Assembly: GCA_039816045.1 (NCBI GenBank)
Contig: JBCBYB010000012.1
Span: 1 to 64,000, forward strand
From: Thermohalobaculum sp039816045
Lineage (GTDB): Bacteria; Pseudomonadota; Alphaproteobacteria; Rhodobacterales; Rhodobacteraceae
Length of the DNA: 64,000 nucleotides
Reading direction: 5' to 3'
The notes beneath the pieces are model-generated. The model saw only the letters and a program-made list of their open reading frames with translations. It had not been told where the DNA came from and did no database searches. This document shows, piece after piece, positions 27,918 to 36,228 of this stretch (positions are counted from its first letter, which is position 1; the number at the start of each line of letters is the position of its first letter). A program made the translations under genes and the position numbers.

Positions 27918-28184
27918 ATGCGCACCACCCTCGATGCCGCCCTGAACGCGCCGATCAAGACCCTGATTGCAGCCGCCATTGCCCTCACGGCCCTCGGGGC
28001 TGTCGATATGGCTTTCGCCAAAGGTGGCGATCGCACCGAGCAGATCGAAAAGCTGAAGGCTGAACAGGCCAAGGCCCGCGCCGAGAAGGGTGAGAGCGCG
28101 AGCAGCTTCTCCTTCTTTGGCCTGTTCTCCGATGACCAGGACCGGGCCGAGGCCGAAACCAAGACCCAGCCCGCGGCCCAGTAA
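27918..28184 (+). CDS. Small secreted protein with Leu-Phe motif
   Basis: An 88-residue protein with an N-terminal hydrophobic signal (IKTLIAAAIALTALGAVDMA, likely cleaved after AFA). A short charged coiled-coil segment (RTEQIEKLKAEQAKARAEK) follows, then the motif SSFSFFGLFSDDQ and an Ala/Glu/Gln tail. GGGAGG precedes the ATG. No family is recognised. Layout and size match the proteins at 7091-7381 and 51003-51269. Export to the periplasm is inferred from the signal peptide. A C-rich stretch separates it from mtnA; it is probably transcribed on its own. Confidence 0.78.
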   Translation: MRTTLDAALNAPIKTLIAAAIALTALGAVDMAFAKGGDRTEQIEKLKAEQAKARAEKGESASSFSFFGLFSDDQDRAEAETKTQPAAQ

Positions 28185-28190
28185 CTCGAG

Positions 28191-28505
28191 TCAGCTCAAT
28201 GCGAGGCGGTAACTGACCGCTTCATAGACTAACAGCGCGAAGATCACGGCCATGACGATCTTCGCGCCCATCACCATGTACTTGGCACTGTCGCTCTTCA
28301 ATCCGCCTTCCATGATCTCGTAGAACACGCCGTAACGCTCGCCGCTTTCGGAGAGGCCGGTCACGCGCCGAGGTTTCGGGGCAGCTCCTTGGCGGGCTGC
28401 CTTGGCACTGTAGACCTGGTGCGGCTTGCCCGCCGGCTTCTTTCGGATCGGTCGGAACGTCCCCGTTGCGGGATCATATTCCTCGGCGTCGCTTGGCGCG
28501 GTCAT
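28191..28505 (-). CDS. Hypothetical single-pass membrane protein
   Basis: A 104-residue protein with a basic, Pro-rich N-terminal half (FRPIRKKPAGKPHQVYSAKA) and a C-terminal membrane helix (YMVMGAKIVMAVIFALLVYE) close to the end, so the bulk is predicted to be cytoplasmic. GGGAG precedes overlapping ATG codons at 28508 and 28505; either may be used. The long ORF extension to 28739 runs over the divergent lipA start and is not supported. No family recognised. It shares its upstream region with lipA. Confidence 0.72.
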   Translation of the reverse strand: MTAPSDAEEYDPATGTFRPIRKKPAGKPHQVYSAKAARQGAAPKPRRVTGLSESGERYGVFYEIMEGGLKSDSAKYMVMGAKIVMAVIFALLVYEAVSYRLALS

Positions 28506-28672
28506 CATTGTCTCCCTGTGATTTGCGACCAGCGTCAAGGGGATGCACGTTGTGGTCAAGCGGACCTGCCGCCACACCCCATGTGACGACAGCGCACGGG
28601 CTGCTATGCGATCGGCGCTCTGGCAGGCTTGGCCGTGGTCGCCTATTCTCCCCTCCAACCGAGGAGATCCGC

Positions 28673-29614
28673 ATGACCGAGACCACCGCCCGCACGCGCC
28701 ATCCCGAAAAAGCCCACCGTGCGGACAATCCGAGCCCAAAGAAGCCGCCCTGGATCCGGGTCAAGGCGCCCTCGGGCCAAGGTTTCTTTGACACCAAATC
28801 GGTGATCCGCGAGCATGGTCTCTCGACCGTCTGTCAGGAGGCCGGCTGCCCGAATGTCGGCGAATGCTGGGCGCAGGGCCACGCGACCATGATGATCATG
28901 GGCCAGATCTGCACCCGTGGTTGCACCTTTTGCAATGTCGCCACTGGCAAGCCCGACGCCTTGGATGTGTTCGAGCCTGTGCGGGTCGCGGATGCCGTCT
29001 CGAAGCTTGGGCTCTCCCATGTGGTGATCACCTCCGTCGACCGGGACGACTTGGAAGACGGGGGGGCAGGGCACATCGCGCAGACCATCCGAGCGGTCCG
29101 GAACAAGTGCCCTGGCACCACGGTGGAGGTGCTGACGCCCGACTTCCTGAAATGCGGGCCGGACGCCCTCGAGGCGGTGGTCGAGGCCCGCCCGGATGTC
29201 TTCAACCACAACCTCGAGACGGTCCCGGGCCTCTACCCGGAAGTGCGTCCGGGCGCGCGGTATTTTCACTCGCTGCGGCTGCTGCAGAGGGTGAAGGAGA
29301 TCGATCCGTCCATCTTCACCAAATCCGGGATCATGGTGGGGCTCGGCGAAGACCAGCAGGCGGTGCGCCAGGTGATGGAAGACATGCGCGCGGCGGATGT
29401 GGATTTCCTGACCATCGGCCAGTACCTCCAGCCGACACCTAAGCACCATGCCGTCGCCCGCTATGTCACCCCTGAAGAGTTTGCCGGCTATGCGGACGCA
29501 GCGACGGCACGGGGCTTTCTGATGGTGTCATCCTCGCCGCTGACCCGGTCATCCTATCATGCAGGGGACGACTTCGCCCGCTTGAAGGCAGCACGCCTCG
29601 CCCGCGCAAATTAG
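28673..29614 (+). CDS. lipA: Lipoyl synthase
   Basis: A 313-residue radical-SAM enzyme that inserts two sulfurs into octanoyl groups on lipoate-dependent proteins. Both iron-sulfur clusters can be seen: the auxiliary cluster Cys set in CQEAGCPNVGECWAQGHAT and the radical-SAM CxxxCxxC in ICTRGCTFCNVATG. The C-terminal SSSPLTRSSYHAGDDF motif supplies the serine ligand. GAGGAG precedes the ATG at 28673. It begins the block that continues through the Coq10-like gene. The substrates (PDH, OGDH, GcvH) lie outside the window. Confidence 0.97.
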   Translation: MTETTARTRHPEKAHRADNPSPKKPPWIRVKAPSGQGFFDTKSVIREHGLSTVCQEAGCPNVGECWAQGHATMMIMGQICTRGCTFCNVATGKPDALDVFEPVRVADAVSKLGLSHVVITSVDRDDLEDGGAGHIAQTIRAVRNKCPGTTVEVLTPDFLKCGPDALEAVVEARPDVFNHNLETVPGLYPEVRPGARYFHSLRLLQRVKEIDPSIFTKSGIMVGLGEDQQAVRQVMEDMRAADVDFLTIGQYLQPTPKHHAVARYVTPEEFAGYADAATARGFLMVSSSPLTRSSYHAGDDFARLKAARLARAN

Positions 29615-29871
29615 GGCGGGATCAGACGCTTAGATCCAAGGTTCAACAAGTGCTAACAGATCGGTTGGCGCTGACCTGAAATCCGTCCTGCGCCCCCAGC
29701 CCAAGGCATGCGCGTTGTGACAAGCAGCCAAGGCGAGACCCACTCCACCTCCGTCCCGGAGGGGCATCGAGGAAAACTGATCACCTTTGTGGTCGGATGA
29801 TCTTACCGCAGGGTTGAACCGTTAACCGTGGACAGACTATGTCGGTCTCTCTGACACGGAGAGATCGACCC

Positions 29872-30369
29872 ATGCCGACCCATGCCGAGACCAGACCGAT
29901 GCCATATTCGGCCGATGAGATGTTCGCGTTGATTGCGGATATCGAGAAGTACCCGGAGTTCCTGCCCTGGTGCTCGGCCTCGCGCATTCGGGCGTGTAAG
30001 ACGATGGCGGATGGGTCTGAGGTGATCGACGCGGATCTGGTGATTTCATTCAAAGTCTACCGCGAACGTTTCGGCAGTCGTGTGACGCTTTATCGGGATA
30101 CGCTCAGAATCGATGTCACCTATCTCGACGGACCGTTCCGCTATCTCGATAACTCATGGCGTTTCAAGCCCGTGAGCGACCGGGCGTGTGAGGTGGAGTT
30201 TTTTGTGGACTTCGAGTTCAAGTCGCGGACGCTCCAGATGGTGATCGGCGCGGTGTTCGGGCAGGCCATGCAGCGCATTGTCGGGGCCTTTGAGAAACGG
30301 GCGGAGGCCCTTTATCGCGGGGCTGCCCCGCACCCGCTGACAAACGCGCCAGCCGCAGCGTCGGATTGA
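29872..30369 (+). CDS. Coq10/RatA-family START-domain protein
   Basis: A 165-residue SRPBCC/START-fold protein. The N-terminal YSADEMFALIADIEKYPEFL and PWCSASRI segment is characteristic of the Coq10/YfjG family, which binds ubiquinone or isoprenoid lipids and helps deliver CoQ in respiration. E. coli RatA belongs to the same family and is described as a ribosome-associated toxin, so databases may name this a type II toxin. No antitoxin gene is adjacent. GGAGA precedes the ATG at 29872. The location next to lipA is a conserved rhodobacterial arrangement. The 257-base gap before it shows no gene. Confidence 0.88.
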   Translation: MPTHAETRPMPYSADEMFALIADIEKYPEFLPWCSASRIRACKTMADGSEVIDADLVISFKVYRERFGSRVTLYRDTLRIDVTYLDGPFRYLDNSWRFKPVSDRACEVEFFVDFEFKSRTLQMVIGAVFGQAMQRIVGAFEKRAEALYRGAAPHPLTNAPAAASD

Positions 30370-30373
30370 TGTC

Positions 30374-30868
30374 CTAGCCGGCGGCGTCCTCGAGCAGCTT
30401 GAGGGCCTGCAAGACCGAGGCGGTCCGGACAGCCTCCCGACCAAGCGCTCCGAATTCGACCCGCAGAGCGACCGTGTCTCGATCCCGGCGGGCGCAGGCG
30501 AAGTGGACCAATCCCTCCGGCTTTGTCGGGGTCGCACCGCCCGGTCCTGCGATCCCGGTGATGGACACGGCCAGATCCGCTTTGCTGTGGGCCAGCGCCC
30601 CCTCAGCCATCGCCCGTGCGACCTGTTCGGAGACTGCTCCATGCGTCTCGATGAGAGAGGCGGGCACCCCTAACATCTGGGCTTTTGCCGCATTGGAATA
30701 GGTGACAAAGCCGCGTTCGACGACCGCGGAGGACCCCGGAATGTCGGTCAGCGCGGCGGCGACCAGGCCCCCGGTGCAACTCTCCGCCGTTGCCACCATC
30801 AGGCTGGCTGTGCGGCACGCGGTGAGGACGGCCTCCGCCGCCGCTCGGATCTCAGAGGATCCAGCCAT
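30374..30868 (-). CDS. pncC: Nicotinamide-nucleotide amidase (CinA C-terminal family)
   Basis: A 164-residue stand-alone CinA C-terminal domain. The family motifs are ATAESCTGGLVAAALTDIPG, GFVTYSNAAKAQMLGVP and ITGIAGPGGATPTKPEGLVH. Such proteins deamidate NMN to nicotinate mononucleotide in the pyridine-nucleotide cycle. The N-terminal MoCF-like domain of full CinA is absent, as is normal for PncC. The start at 30868 lies 17 bases inside the end of pgpA, so it is the third gene of an ispDF-pgpA-pncC operon. Confidence 0.92.
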   Translation of the reverse strand: MAGSSEIRAAAEAVLTACRTASLMVATAESCTGGLVAAALTDIPGSSAVVERGFVTYSNAAKAQMLGVPASLIETHGAVSEQVARAMAEGALAHSKADLAVSITGIAGPGGATPTKPEGLVHFACARRDRDTVALRVEFGALGREAVRTASVLQALKLLEDAAG

Positions 30869-31349
30869 GGGCCACACCCGCTGCCAGGACCCCGAGCGCC
30901 GCTGCAATCATCCCAGCAACAATGTCGTCGAGCATCACACCGACCGGACCGCCGACGCGCTCTGCCATATCCACGGGCGGCGGCTTGAGGATGTCGAAGA
31001 TTCGGAAGAGCACGAAAGCGGCCACCCAACCGGGCCATGGGAAGACGTGTGGGGGCGCATCGGCCAAGCTCATGCCGAGAGAAAGGGGCCAAAGCGCAAT
31101 CATCATACCCGCGATCTCATCGATCACCACCTCGGAGGGATCATCGTCAGGCCCCTTCAGGATCTGCGCGCAGGCCCAGAGACCGCCCCAGATGACAATG
31201 AAGGTCAGCGGCAGCACCAGCCAGAACCCACCAAGCCAGTGCAGGCCCCACACAAGTGGGATCGTCGCCGCCGAGGCCCAGGTCCCGGGCGCGCCAGGCA
31301 AATGACCGAGCCCGAACCCGGTGGCCAGTGCCCGTGCCATTCCGGTCAT
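30852..31349 (-). CDS. pgpA: Phosphatidylglycerophosphatase A
   Basis: A 165-residue inner-membrane phosphatase making phosphatidylglycerol from its phosphate. The N-terminal LGHLPGAPGTWASAATIPLV, the VVIDEIAGMMIALWP core and the C-terminal DILKPPPVDMAERVGGPVGV and MLDDIVAGM segments match PgpA. Several hydrophobic helices span the chain. The start overlaps the stop of ispDF (ATGA), and the end overlaps pncC. The much longer ORF starting at 31628 is out of frame with ispDF and is not used. Confidence 0.93.
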   Translation of the reverse strand: MTGMARALATGFGLGHLPGAPGTWASAATIPLVWGLHWLGGFWLVLPLTFIVIWGGLWACAQILKGPDDDPSEVVIDEIAGMMIALWPLSLGMSLADAPPHVFPWPGWVAAFVLFRIFDILKPPPVDMAERVGGPVGVMLDDIVAGMIAAALGVLAAGVAHGWIL

Positions 31350-32512
31350 GCGGCGCCTCCCAGGATCACCGTGGCAGTGGCTATCGCGCCCATGCCTTCT
31401 TCCCGTCCGACAAAGCCCATCTTCTCCATCGTGGTCGCCTTGATCGAGACGCGCGCGGGATCCAGGCCCAGGATCTCTCCGATCCGGACGCGCATCGCCG
31501 GCGCATGGCGTCCGATCTTCGGCCGTTCGCAGAGCAAGGTCACGTCGCAATTCGCGATGCGGCCACCACGCTCTGCGACCCGCTGTCCTGCGTGCGCGAG
31601 GAAGATGTGGCTTTCCGCGCCGCGCCATTGCTGGTCGGATGGCGGAAAGTGCTGCCCGATGTCGCCATCTCCGAGCGCGCCGTAAAGGGCGTCTGCCAAA
31701 GCGTGCAGCCCGACATCGGCGTCGGAATGTCCCTTGAGACCGTGGCTATGGGGCACCCGCACTCCGCAGAGCGTCACGTGATCGCCCGGGCAAAAGATGT
31801 GCACATCGAAGCCGTGCCCCATGCGGATGTCCATCTCTCCCCCCAACATGCGTTCTGCGCGGGCCAGATCCGGGCCACGGGTGATCTTGAAGTTCTCGGG
31901 CGGTCCCGCAACGAGCCGGACCCGGTGTCCCGCCCGGCGAAACACCTCCGCATCGTCGAGCGCTGGAGGATCGGCATTGGCCTGGTCCCGATGGGCTGCC
32001 AGCAGAGCAGCATAGGGAAAGGCCTGTGGGGTTTGCGCCCGCCAAAGGCCAGCGCGCGGGCGCGGCGTGTCCGCATGGCCGTCCACCTCGGCCCAGAGCG
32101 CGTCGACCACCTGTTCCGCAGCGATCGCACCACATTGCGGTCCCACGGCTGCTGCAAGCGTCTCGAAGAGTGCCGGAGGTGCGAAGGGGCGCGCTGCATC
32201 GTGGATCAGCACGGTGTCTGATCCGGTGTCCTGAAGCGACTCGAGAGCGAGGCGGACCGTCTCGGCCCGGCTCGAGCCGCCAGCAACGGGAGCACCCAGC
32301 CGCGGATCGCTGATCCCTGCAATCGCGTCATCGTAGAACGCCCGTGCCGCGGGGTCGATCGCGACCCGTACCGTGTCGACGGGAGCCGCAAGGGCAGCCT
32401 CCACCGTCCGCGCCAGCACGGAGCGGCCGCCCAGCATCCGATATTGTTTGGGCACCGGCCCGCCGAGCCTGGTTCCCTGTCCGGCTGCGACGATCACCAC
32501 CGCTGTTGCCAT
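31346..32512 (-). CDS. ispDF: Bifunctional IspD/IspF isoprenoid enzyme
   Basis: A 388-residue fusion of two non-mevalonate pathway enzymes. The N-terminal cytidylyltransferase (about 1-225) has AAGQGTRLGGPVPKQYRMLG and IHDAARPF. The C-terminal cyclodiphosphate synthase (about 230-388) has MDIRMGHGFDVHIF and GLKGHSDADVGLHALADALY with the metal-binding Asp and His residues, plus IKATTMEKMGFVGREEGMGA. GGAGG precedes the ATG. The fusion is common in alphaproteobacteria. It heads the ispDF-pgpA-pncC operon, divergent from dusB. Confidence 0.96.
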   Translation of the reverse strand: MATAVVIVAAGQGTRLGGPVPKQYRMLGGRSVLARTVEAALAAPVDTVRVAIDPAARAFYDDAIAGISDPRLGAPVAGGSSRAETVRLALESLQDTGSDTVLIHDAARPFAPPALFETLAAAVGPQCGAIAAEQVVDALWAEVDGHADTPRPRAGLWRAQTPQAFPYAALLAAHRDQANADPPALDDAEVFRRAGHRVRLVAGPPENFKITRGPDLARAERMLGGEMDIRMGHGFDVHIFCPGDHVTLCGVRVPHSHGLKGHSDADVGLHALADALYGALGDGDIGQHFPPSDQQWRGAESHIFLAHAGQRVAERGGRIANCDVTLLCERPKIGRHAPAMRVRIGEILGLDPARVSIKATTMEKMGFVGREEGMGAIATATVILGGAA

Positions 32513-32605
32513 CTCTGCCTCCGCACTGCGCGCCGGTTGTAGGGTCGGGCCTTGCACCACACAAGGGCAGGGGTTAACAGTCGAGGGCGTGATGAGGATT
32601 TGGGC
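32513..32605. promoter_or_regulatory. Divergent promoter region ispDF / dusB-ntrBC
   Basis: Ninety-three bases separate the ispDF and dusB start codons and must carry both promoters. No clear consensus pair could be assigned by eye. Confidence 0.35.
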
Positions 32606-33604
32606 ATGACTCTGCGAATTGGTGAAATGGCGATCAGTCCCGCTGTGGTGCTTGCGCCGATGGCGGGGATTAGCGACCGTCCTTTTCGCGATCTGGTCAG
32701 CCGGTTTGGCGCTGGATTGGTGGTCTCGGAGATGGTCGCCTGCGACGAGGCACTGTCCGGAAAACCAAGCGTGCGCGCCAAGGCTGAGATCGGAGCGGAT
32801 GCCGCGCGAACCTCGGTTCAGATCGCTGGCCGGGAGGCTGGGGCGATGGCCGAAGCCGCCCGTCGCGCAGCCGGAGATGGCGCGCGGATCATCGACATCA
32901 ACATGGGGTGCCCCGCAAAGAAGGTGACCTCTGGCGCGTCGGGCGCTGCACTGATGCGAGACCCGGACCACGCGCTCACCCTGATCGAGGCGGTCGTGGC
33001 CGCCGTGCCCGTGCCGGTCACCCTGAAAATGCGCCTAGGCTGGGACGAGACGAGCCTGAACGCGCCTGAGATCGCGCGCAGGGCCGAGGCAGCGGGGGTG
33101 CAGATGCTGACCGTTCACGGCCGCACGCGGGCTCAGTTTTACAAAGGCACGGCGGACTGGCGCGCGATCCGACGCGTGGTGGAGGCGGTCTCGATCCCCG
33201 TGCTGGCGAACGGCGACATCGCTTCGGCAACAGATGCGCGTAGGGCGCTCTCGCACTCCGGGGCTGCCGGCGTAATGGTGGGGCGAGCGGCGAAGGGCGC
33301 GCCCTGGCTCTTGGCGGAGATTGCCGCGGGCCTCGAGGGACAGGTCGCGTCGTTGCGCCCGCAAGGAGCCGCTTTGGCCGAACTCATCGCAGAACACGCC
33401 GACGCCCATTGTTCTTTCTACGGTGCAACGGTCGGGCCGCGGGCGTTCCGAAAACACCTGGATGCCTACATCGCGCCCCATCCGGCAGCAGCACATCTCA
33501 GGCGAACGCTTATGACGGCCGAGAGCCCCGAGACGCTCATCGGCCTTATCCGCTCCGACCTGCCCTCTCTTCTAGACCGCGACGAGGCGCGCGAAGCAGC
33601 ATGA
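32606..33604 (+). CDS. dusB: tRNA-dihydrouridine synthase (DusB)
   Basis: A 332-residue FMN-dependent enzyme that reduces uridines in the D-loop of tRNAs. LAPMAGISDRPFRDLVSRFG binds FMN; IIDINMGCPAKKVTSGASGA contains the catalytic Cys; LTVHGRTRAQFYKGTADW and VLANGDIASATDA complete the barrel. AGGA precedes the ATG. Its stop overlaps the ntrB start by ATGA, reproducing the widespread dusB(nifR3)-ntrB-ntrC order in alphaproteobacteria, so this enzyme is co-expressed with the nitrogen two-component system. Confidence 0.95.
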   Translation: MTLRIGEMAISPAVVLAPMAGISDRPFRDLVSRFGAGLVVSEMVACDEALSGKPSVRAKAEIGADAARTSVQIAGREAGAMAEAARRAAGDGARIIDINMGCPAKKVTSGASGAALMRDPDHALTLIEAVVAAVPVPVTLKMRLGWDETSLNAPEIARRAEAAGVQMLTVHGRTRAQFYKGTADWRAIRRVVEAVSIPVLANGDIASATDARRALSHSGAAGVMVGRAAKGAPWLLAEIAAGLEGQVASLRPQGAALAELIAEHADAHCSFYGATVGPRAFRKHLDAYIAPHPAAAHLRRTLMTAESPETLIGLIRSDLPSLLDRDEAREAA

Positions 33605-34722
33605 CCGATCAGACCCCTTCTTCAGACACCCTGCCAGAAGCGCTTTGGCAGAGTCTGCCAACCCCGGCCATGACCATCTCGTCCGCATTGGAGGTCGGCG
33701 CGGTCAACAGCGCAGGCGAGGCCTTCTTTGACTCTTCCGAGCGCCAACTCCGAGGCCGCGCCCTCGACCGGCTGGCAGGTCCGGACAGCCGCATCGTCGA
33801 CCTGGTCCGCCAGGTCTTGGCGGCCGGCACGAAGACCGCTGAGTACGATGTGGAGTTCCTGTGGCCCGAGGCGATGCCGCGGCTGGTCGACATACATGCG
33901 GCTCCGATCGGCGAAGGCTGGGTGATGCTGCAGATCGTGCCCCGCGCGATTGCCGAGACGATGGATCGCTCGCTGAGCCACCGCAATGCGGCACGCTCCG
34001 TCGCGGGCATGGCCGCCATGCTGGCCCATGAGATCAAGAACCCACTCTCCAGCATCTCCGGAGCGGCCGAACTCCTCGAGGCCAGCGTGACGGAGGCGGA
34101 TCGGGAGCTAACGGGCCTTATCCGCGAAGAAACAAAACGCATCGGAGCCCTGATGAACCGGGTCGAGCAGTTTGGCGATATCGGCCCCGGGCGGCGCGTG
34201 CCGGTGAACATCCACGATGTGCTCGACCGGGCGCGGCGGGCGGCGCAGGCCGGGTTCGCCAGCCATGTCCGGTTTGTCGAGGAGTACGATCCGTCGCTGC
34301 CCCCGACTGCGGGAGACTCCGACCAGCTTATGCAGGTGCTGATCAACCTGTTGAAGAACGCGGGCGAAGCGGCGCCGCAGGTCGGCGGGGTTATCCAGAT
34401 CCGCACAGCCTTCCGGGCGGGAATGAAGGTGCGCACCCCGTCGGGCCGCCGGGAGAGCCTGCCGCTCCAGATCTCGATCACGGACAACGGACCGGGCGTG
34501 CCAGAAGACCTTCGCCGCCACATCTTCGAGCCCTTTGTGAGCTCCAAAAGCTCAGGCTCCGGGCTTGGTCTTGCGCTAGTCTCAAAGATCATCGCCGATC
34601 ACGGAGGGATCGTCGCTTGCGAGAGTGAACCCGGTTGGACCCGTTTCCGCCTCGCACTTCCGGTTGCAACGCAAGAACAGGTTGAGGCTTCCGCGGTGGC
34701 CGGCGCGGAGGATGCTGCGTGA
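33601..34722 (+). CDS. ntrB: Nitrogen regulation sensor histidine kinase NtrB
   Basis: A 373-residue soluble kinase/phosphatase that controls NtrC in response to nitrogen status via PII proteins. A small PAS domain (about 15-125) precedes the dimerisation/phosphoacceptor segment, with His143 in AMLAHEIKNPLSSISGAAEL. The ATP-binding domain has QVLINLLKNAGEAAPQ (N box), SITDNGPGVPEDL (G1) and SSGSGLGLALVSKII (G2). No membrane segments. Start overlaps dusB and the stop overlaps ntrC (GTGA), so all three are translationally coupled. Confidence 0.95.
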   Translation: MTDQTPSSDTLPEALWQSLPTPAMTISSALEVGAVNSAGEAFFDSSERQLRGRALDRLAGPDSRIVDLVRQVLAAGTKTAEYDVEFLWPEAMPRLVDIHAAPIGEGWVMLQIVPRAIAETMDRSLSHRNAARSVAGMAAMLAHEIKNPLSSISGAAELLEASVTEADRELTGLIREETKRIGALMNRVEQFGDIGPGRRVPVNIHDVLDRARRAAQAGFASHVRFVEEYDPSLPPTAGDSDQLMQVLINLLKNAGEAAPQVGGVIQIRTAFRAGMKVRTPSGRRESLPLQISITDNGPGVPEDLRRHIFEPFVSSKSSGSGLGLALVSKIIADHGGIVACESEPGWTRFRLALPVATQEQVEASAVAGAEDAA

Positions 34723-36176
34723 CCCCGGGTGCGACTGTCCTCTTGGCCGATGACGACCGATCCATCCGGACGGTCTTGTCGCAAGCCCTTGGCCGCATCG
34801 GTTGCCGTGTGCGTGCGACCGGCTCTGCGACGCAGCTCTGGCGGATGGTGGAGGCGGGCGAGGGCGATGTGATCGTCACGGATGTCCACATGCCGGACGG
34901 GGACGCGCTCGATCTGCTGCCCGCAATCCGCCGTCGGCGCCCCGAGCTGCCGATCATTGTGATGAGCGCACAGAACACGGTTCTCACGGCGATCCGGGCG
35001 ACTGAGGTGGGAGCATATGAGTACCTCCCAAAACCATTTGACCTCAAAGAGCTGATTGCCAGTGTTGAGAAGTCTCTCGAGGATAAGAGCGCGCACGAAA
35101 CCGCAGATGATCCGAGCCAGCGTCCGGACGAGAAACTGCCCCTGATCGGGCGCTCTCAGGCGATGCAGGAAGTCTACCGCGTCATGGCGCGGCTGATGCA
35201 CACCGACCTTACCGTGATGATCTCGGGCGAGAGCGGCACGGGCAAGGAGCTGGTCGCCCGGGCGCTGCACAACTTTGGGAAGCGCTCAAAGGGACCCTTC
35301 CTCGCGATCAATATGGCAGCGATCCCGCGCGAGTTGATCGAGTCAGAGCTTTTCGGCCACGAGAAAGGCGCCTTCACCGGGGCGACCGAGCGCGCCATGG
35401 GCAAATTCGAACAAGCCCAAGGCGGCACGCTCTTCCTCGACGAGATCGGGGATATGCCGCCCGAGGCGCAGACGCGGCTGTTGCGGGTGCTCCAGGAAGG
35501 CGAGTTCACCTCCGTTGGCGGGCGCCAGATGCGACGCATGGATGTGCGGATCGTCGCGGCCACCCATCAGAACCTGCGCGCGTTGATCGCGGAGGGCCGG
35601 TTCCGCGAGGATCTCTATTACAGGCTCAATGTCGTGCCGATCCGCCTGCCGTCCCTGCGGGAGCGGCGGGACGACATCCCCGACCTCGCGCGCGATTTCC
35701 TGCGGCGCGCCGAGACCGAGGGGCTGCCGCGAAAGACGCTCTCCAGCGATGCGATGGAGGCGCTGCAGGAACACGACTGGCCCGGCAATGTGCGCGAGCT
35801 GGAGAACATGGTGAAGCGGCTTGCGGCCCTTTGCCCGGACGAGCTCATCCCTGGGGCAGCGGTGGAGGCCGAGTTGGCCGCGCGGGGGCCGGAGGAAGGC
35901 GGGCGCGGCATCGGTGAAGCGGAGCGCACCCTTGGCGCTGCGGTCGAGCACCACCTGTCCCGCTATTTCGGGATGCATGGGGAGCAGCTTCCCCCACCCG
36001 GCCTCTACGACCGGGTGCTGCGGGAGATCGAACTGCCGCTGATTGCGCTCACGCTGTCCGCCACGCGCGGAAACCAGGTGAAAGCGGCTGATCTCCTTGG
36101 CATCAACCGCAATACGCTCCGTAAGAAGATCCGCGAGCTTGACATTCCTGTAACACGTGGCAAGAAACTGATGTAG
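34719..36176 (+). CDS. ntrC: Nitrogen regulator NtrC
   Basis: A 485-residue response regulator starting at a GTG that overlaps ntrB. Receiver domain with Asp55 in VIVTDVHMPDGDAL, then an AAA+ domain (Walker A GESGTGKELVAR near residue 170, GAFTGA near 217 in HEKGAFTGATERAMGKF, Walker B GGTLFLDEIGDMP near 235). The C-terminal Fis-type helix-turn-helix ends in GNQVKAADLLGINRNTLRKK. The intact GAFTGA predicts direct activation of sigma-54 RNA polymerase, unlike the Rhodobacter capsulatus NtrC reported to work with sigma-70. Confidence 0.95.
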   Translation: MTPGATVLLADDDRSIRTVLSQALGRIGCRVRATGSATQLWRMVEAGEGDVIVTDVHMPDGDALDLLPAIRRRRPELPIIVMSAQNTVLTAIRATEVGAYEYLPKPFDLKELIASVEKSLEDKSAHETADDPSQRPDEKLPLIGRSQAMQEVYRVMARLMHTDLTVMISGESGTGKELVARALHNFGKRSKGPFLAINMAAIPRELIESELFGHEKGAFTGATERAMGKFEQAQGGTLFLDEIGDMPPEAQTRLLRVLQEGEFTSVGGRQMRRMDVRIVAATHQNLRALIAEGRFREDLYYRLNVVPIRLPSLRERRDDIPDLARDFLRRAETEGLPRKTLSSDAMEALQEHDWPGNVRELENMVKRLAALCPDELIPGAAVEAELAARGPEEGGRGIGEAERTLGAAVEHHLSRYFGMHGEQLPPPGLYDRVLREIELPLIALTLSATRGNQVKAADLLGINRNTLRKKIRELDIPVTRGKKLM

Positions 36177-36228
36177 ATCAGCAACAATGAGGCGGCGCCG
36201 GTGCGACGCCCATCCCTGAGGGGGCTGC

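Noticed and set aside
29872..30369. Toxin of a RatA toxin-antitoxin pair
   Set aside because: The fold is shared with Coq10; no antitoxin partner is present and the conserved lipA context points to quinone-related housekeeping.
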